From NCBI GenBank assembly GCA_003553165.1, contig PUOZ01000196.1:1-5470 (forward strand): a stretch of DNA of 5,470 bases, in the 5' to 3' direction. The position numbers and the translations under genes were made by a program. The stretch comes from Thioalkalivibrio sp. (GTDB taxonomy: Bacteria > Pseudomonadota > Gammaproteobacteria > Ectothiorhodospirales > Ectothiorhodospiraceae). Each line of letters opens with the position of its first letter. Position 1 is the stretch's first letter. Below, piece after piece: positions 5,266 to 5,470 of the stretch. The notes beneath the pieces are model-generated. The model made no database searches, was not told the DNA's origin, and saw only the letters and a program-made list of their open reading frames with translations.

Positions 5266-5470
5266 ATGATCCGTTTCGCATCGCTCGGCAGCGGCAGCGC
5301 CGGCAACGGCCTGCTGGTGCAGGTCGGCCGCACCATGGTCCTCGTGGACTGCGGGTTCTCGGTCCAGGAGACCACGCTGCGCCTGGCCCGCCTTGGTGTT
5401 CTACCCGGCGATCTGGCCGCCATTCTCGTTACGCATGAACATTCCGACCACATCGGAGCGTCTGCCCCGC
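5266..5470 (+). CDS. Metallo-beta-lactamase fold hydrolase, YycJ/WalJ type (5' part only)
   Basis: The first 68 codons are present and the gene runs off the right edge. The N-terminus MIRFASLGSGSAGNG and the following VDCGFS block (27-32) are typical of the YycJ/WalJ group of metallo-beta-lactamase fold proteins. The metal-binding motif THEHSDH gives H57, H59, D61 and H62, so the two-metal site appears intact as far as visible. Bacillus YycJ/WalJ has been linked to DNA exonuclease activity and mismatch repair. The role in gammaproteobacteria is not established, and the substrate here is unknown. No in-frame start lies just upstream, and the ribosome binding site is weak (GAGAC at 5258-5262). 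It follows bamC by 98 bases and is probably transcribed with it. RNase Z and glyoxalase II share the motif but begin differently. Confidence 0.85.
   Translation, partial: MIRFASLGSGSAGNGLLVQVGRTMVLVDCGFSVQETTLRLARLGVLPGDLAAILVTHEHSDHIGASAP

Overview
The window looks like an ordinary chromosomal segment of a GC-rich gammaproteobacterium. The gene order gcvR/bcp divergent from dapA-bamC is the arrangement I recall from Escherichia coli and many other gammaproteobacteria. The protein sequences, the PIN-PhoH gene beside bcp, and the metallo-beta-lactamase gene after bamC point towards the Ectothiorhodospiraceae/Chromatiales or a neighbouring group. That placement is an inference from family resemblance, not from a search.

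Layout. Bases 1-237 are non-coding and repetitive: a perfect 91-base direct repeat (1-91 and 147-237, offset 146). It carries REP palindromes with GTAG heads, two of which form a complete inverted pair (REPIN-like, 117-186). Bases 238-352 hold only possible hairpins downstream of the leftward operon. On the minus strand, read from right to left, are gcvR (2880-2326), bcp (2269-1802) and a PIN-PhoH gene (1771-353), tightly spaced and probably one transcript. An intergenic region of 236 bases (2881-3116) holds divergent promoter candidates and several copies of GCAACC. On the plus strand are dapA (3117-4001), bamC (4001-5167, overlapping the dapA stop by one base) and the first 68 codons of a metallo-beta-lactamase fold hydrolase of the YycJ/WalJ type (5266 to the window edge).

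Function. The rightward genes join lysine/peptidoglycan precursor synthesis (DapA) to outer-membrane protein assembly (BamC lipoprotein), followed by a putative exonuclease-like hydrolase. The leftward genes are a two-ACT-domain regulator of the GcvR family, a thiol peroxidase of the Bcp/PrxQ family that seems to lack the usual resolving cysteines, and a two-domain ribonuclease/ATPase.

I did not find an undescribed multi-gene system. The most unusual material is the repeat array at the left edge, the apparent 1-Cys character of the peroxiredoxin, and the architecture of the divergent intergenic region.
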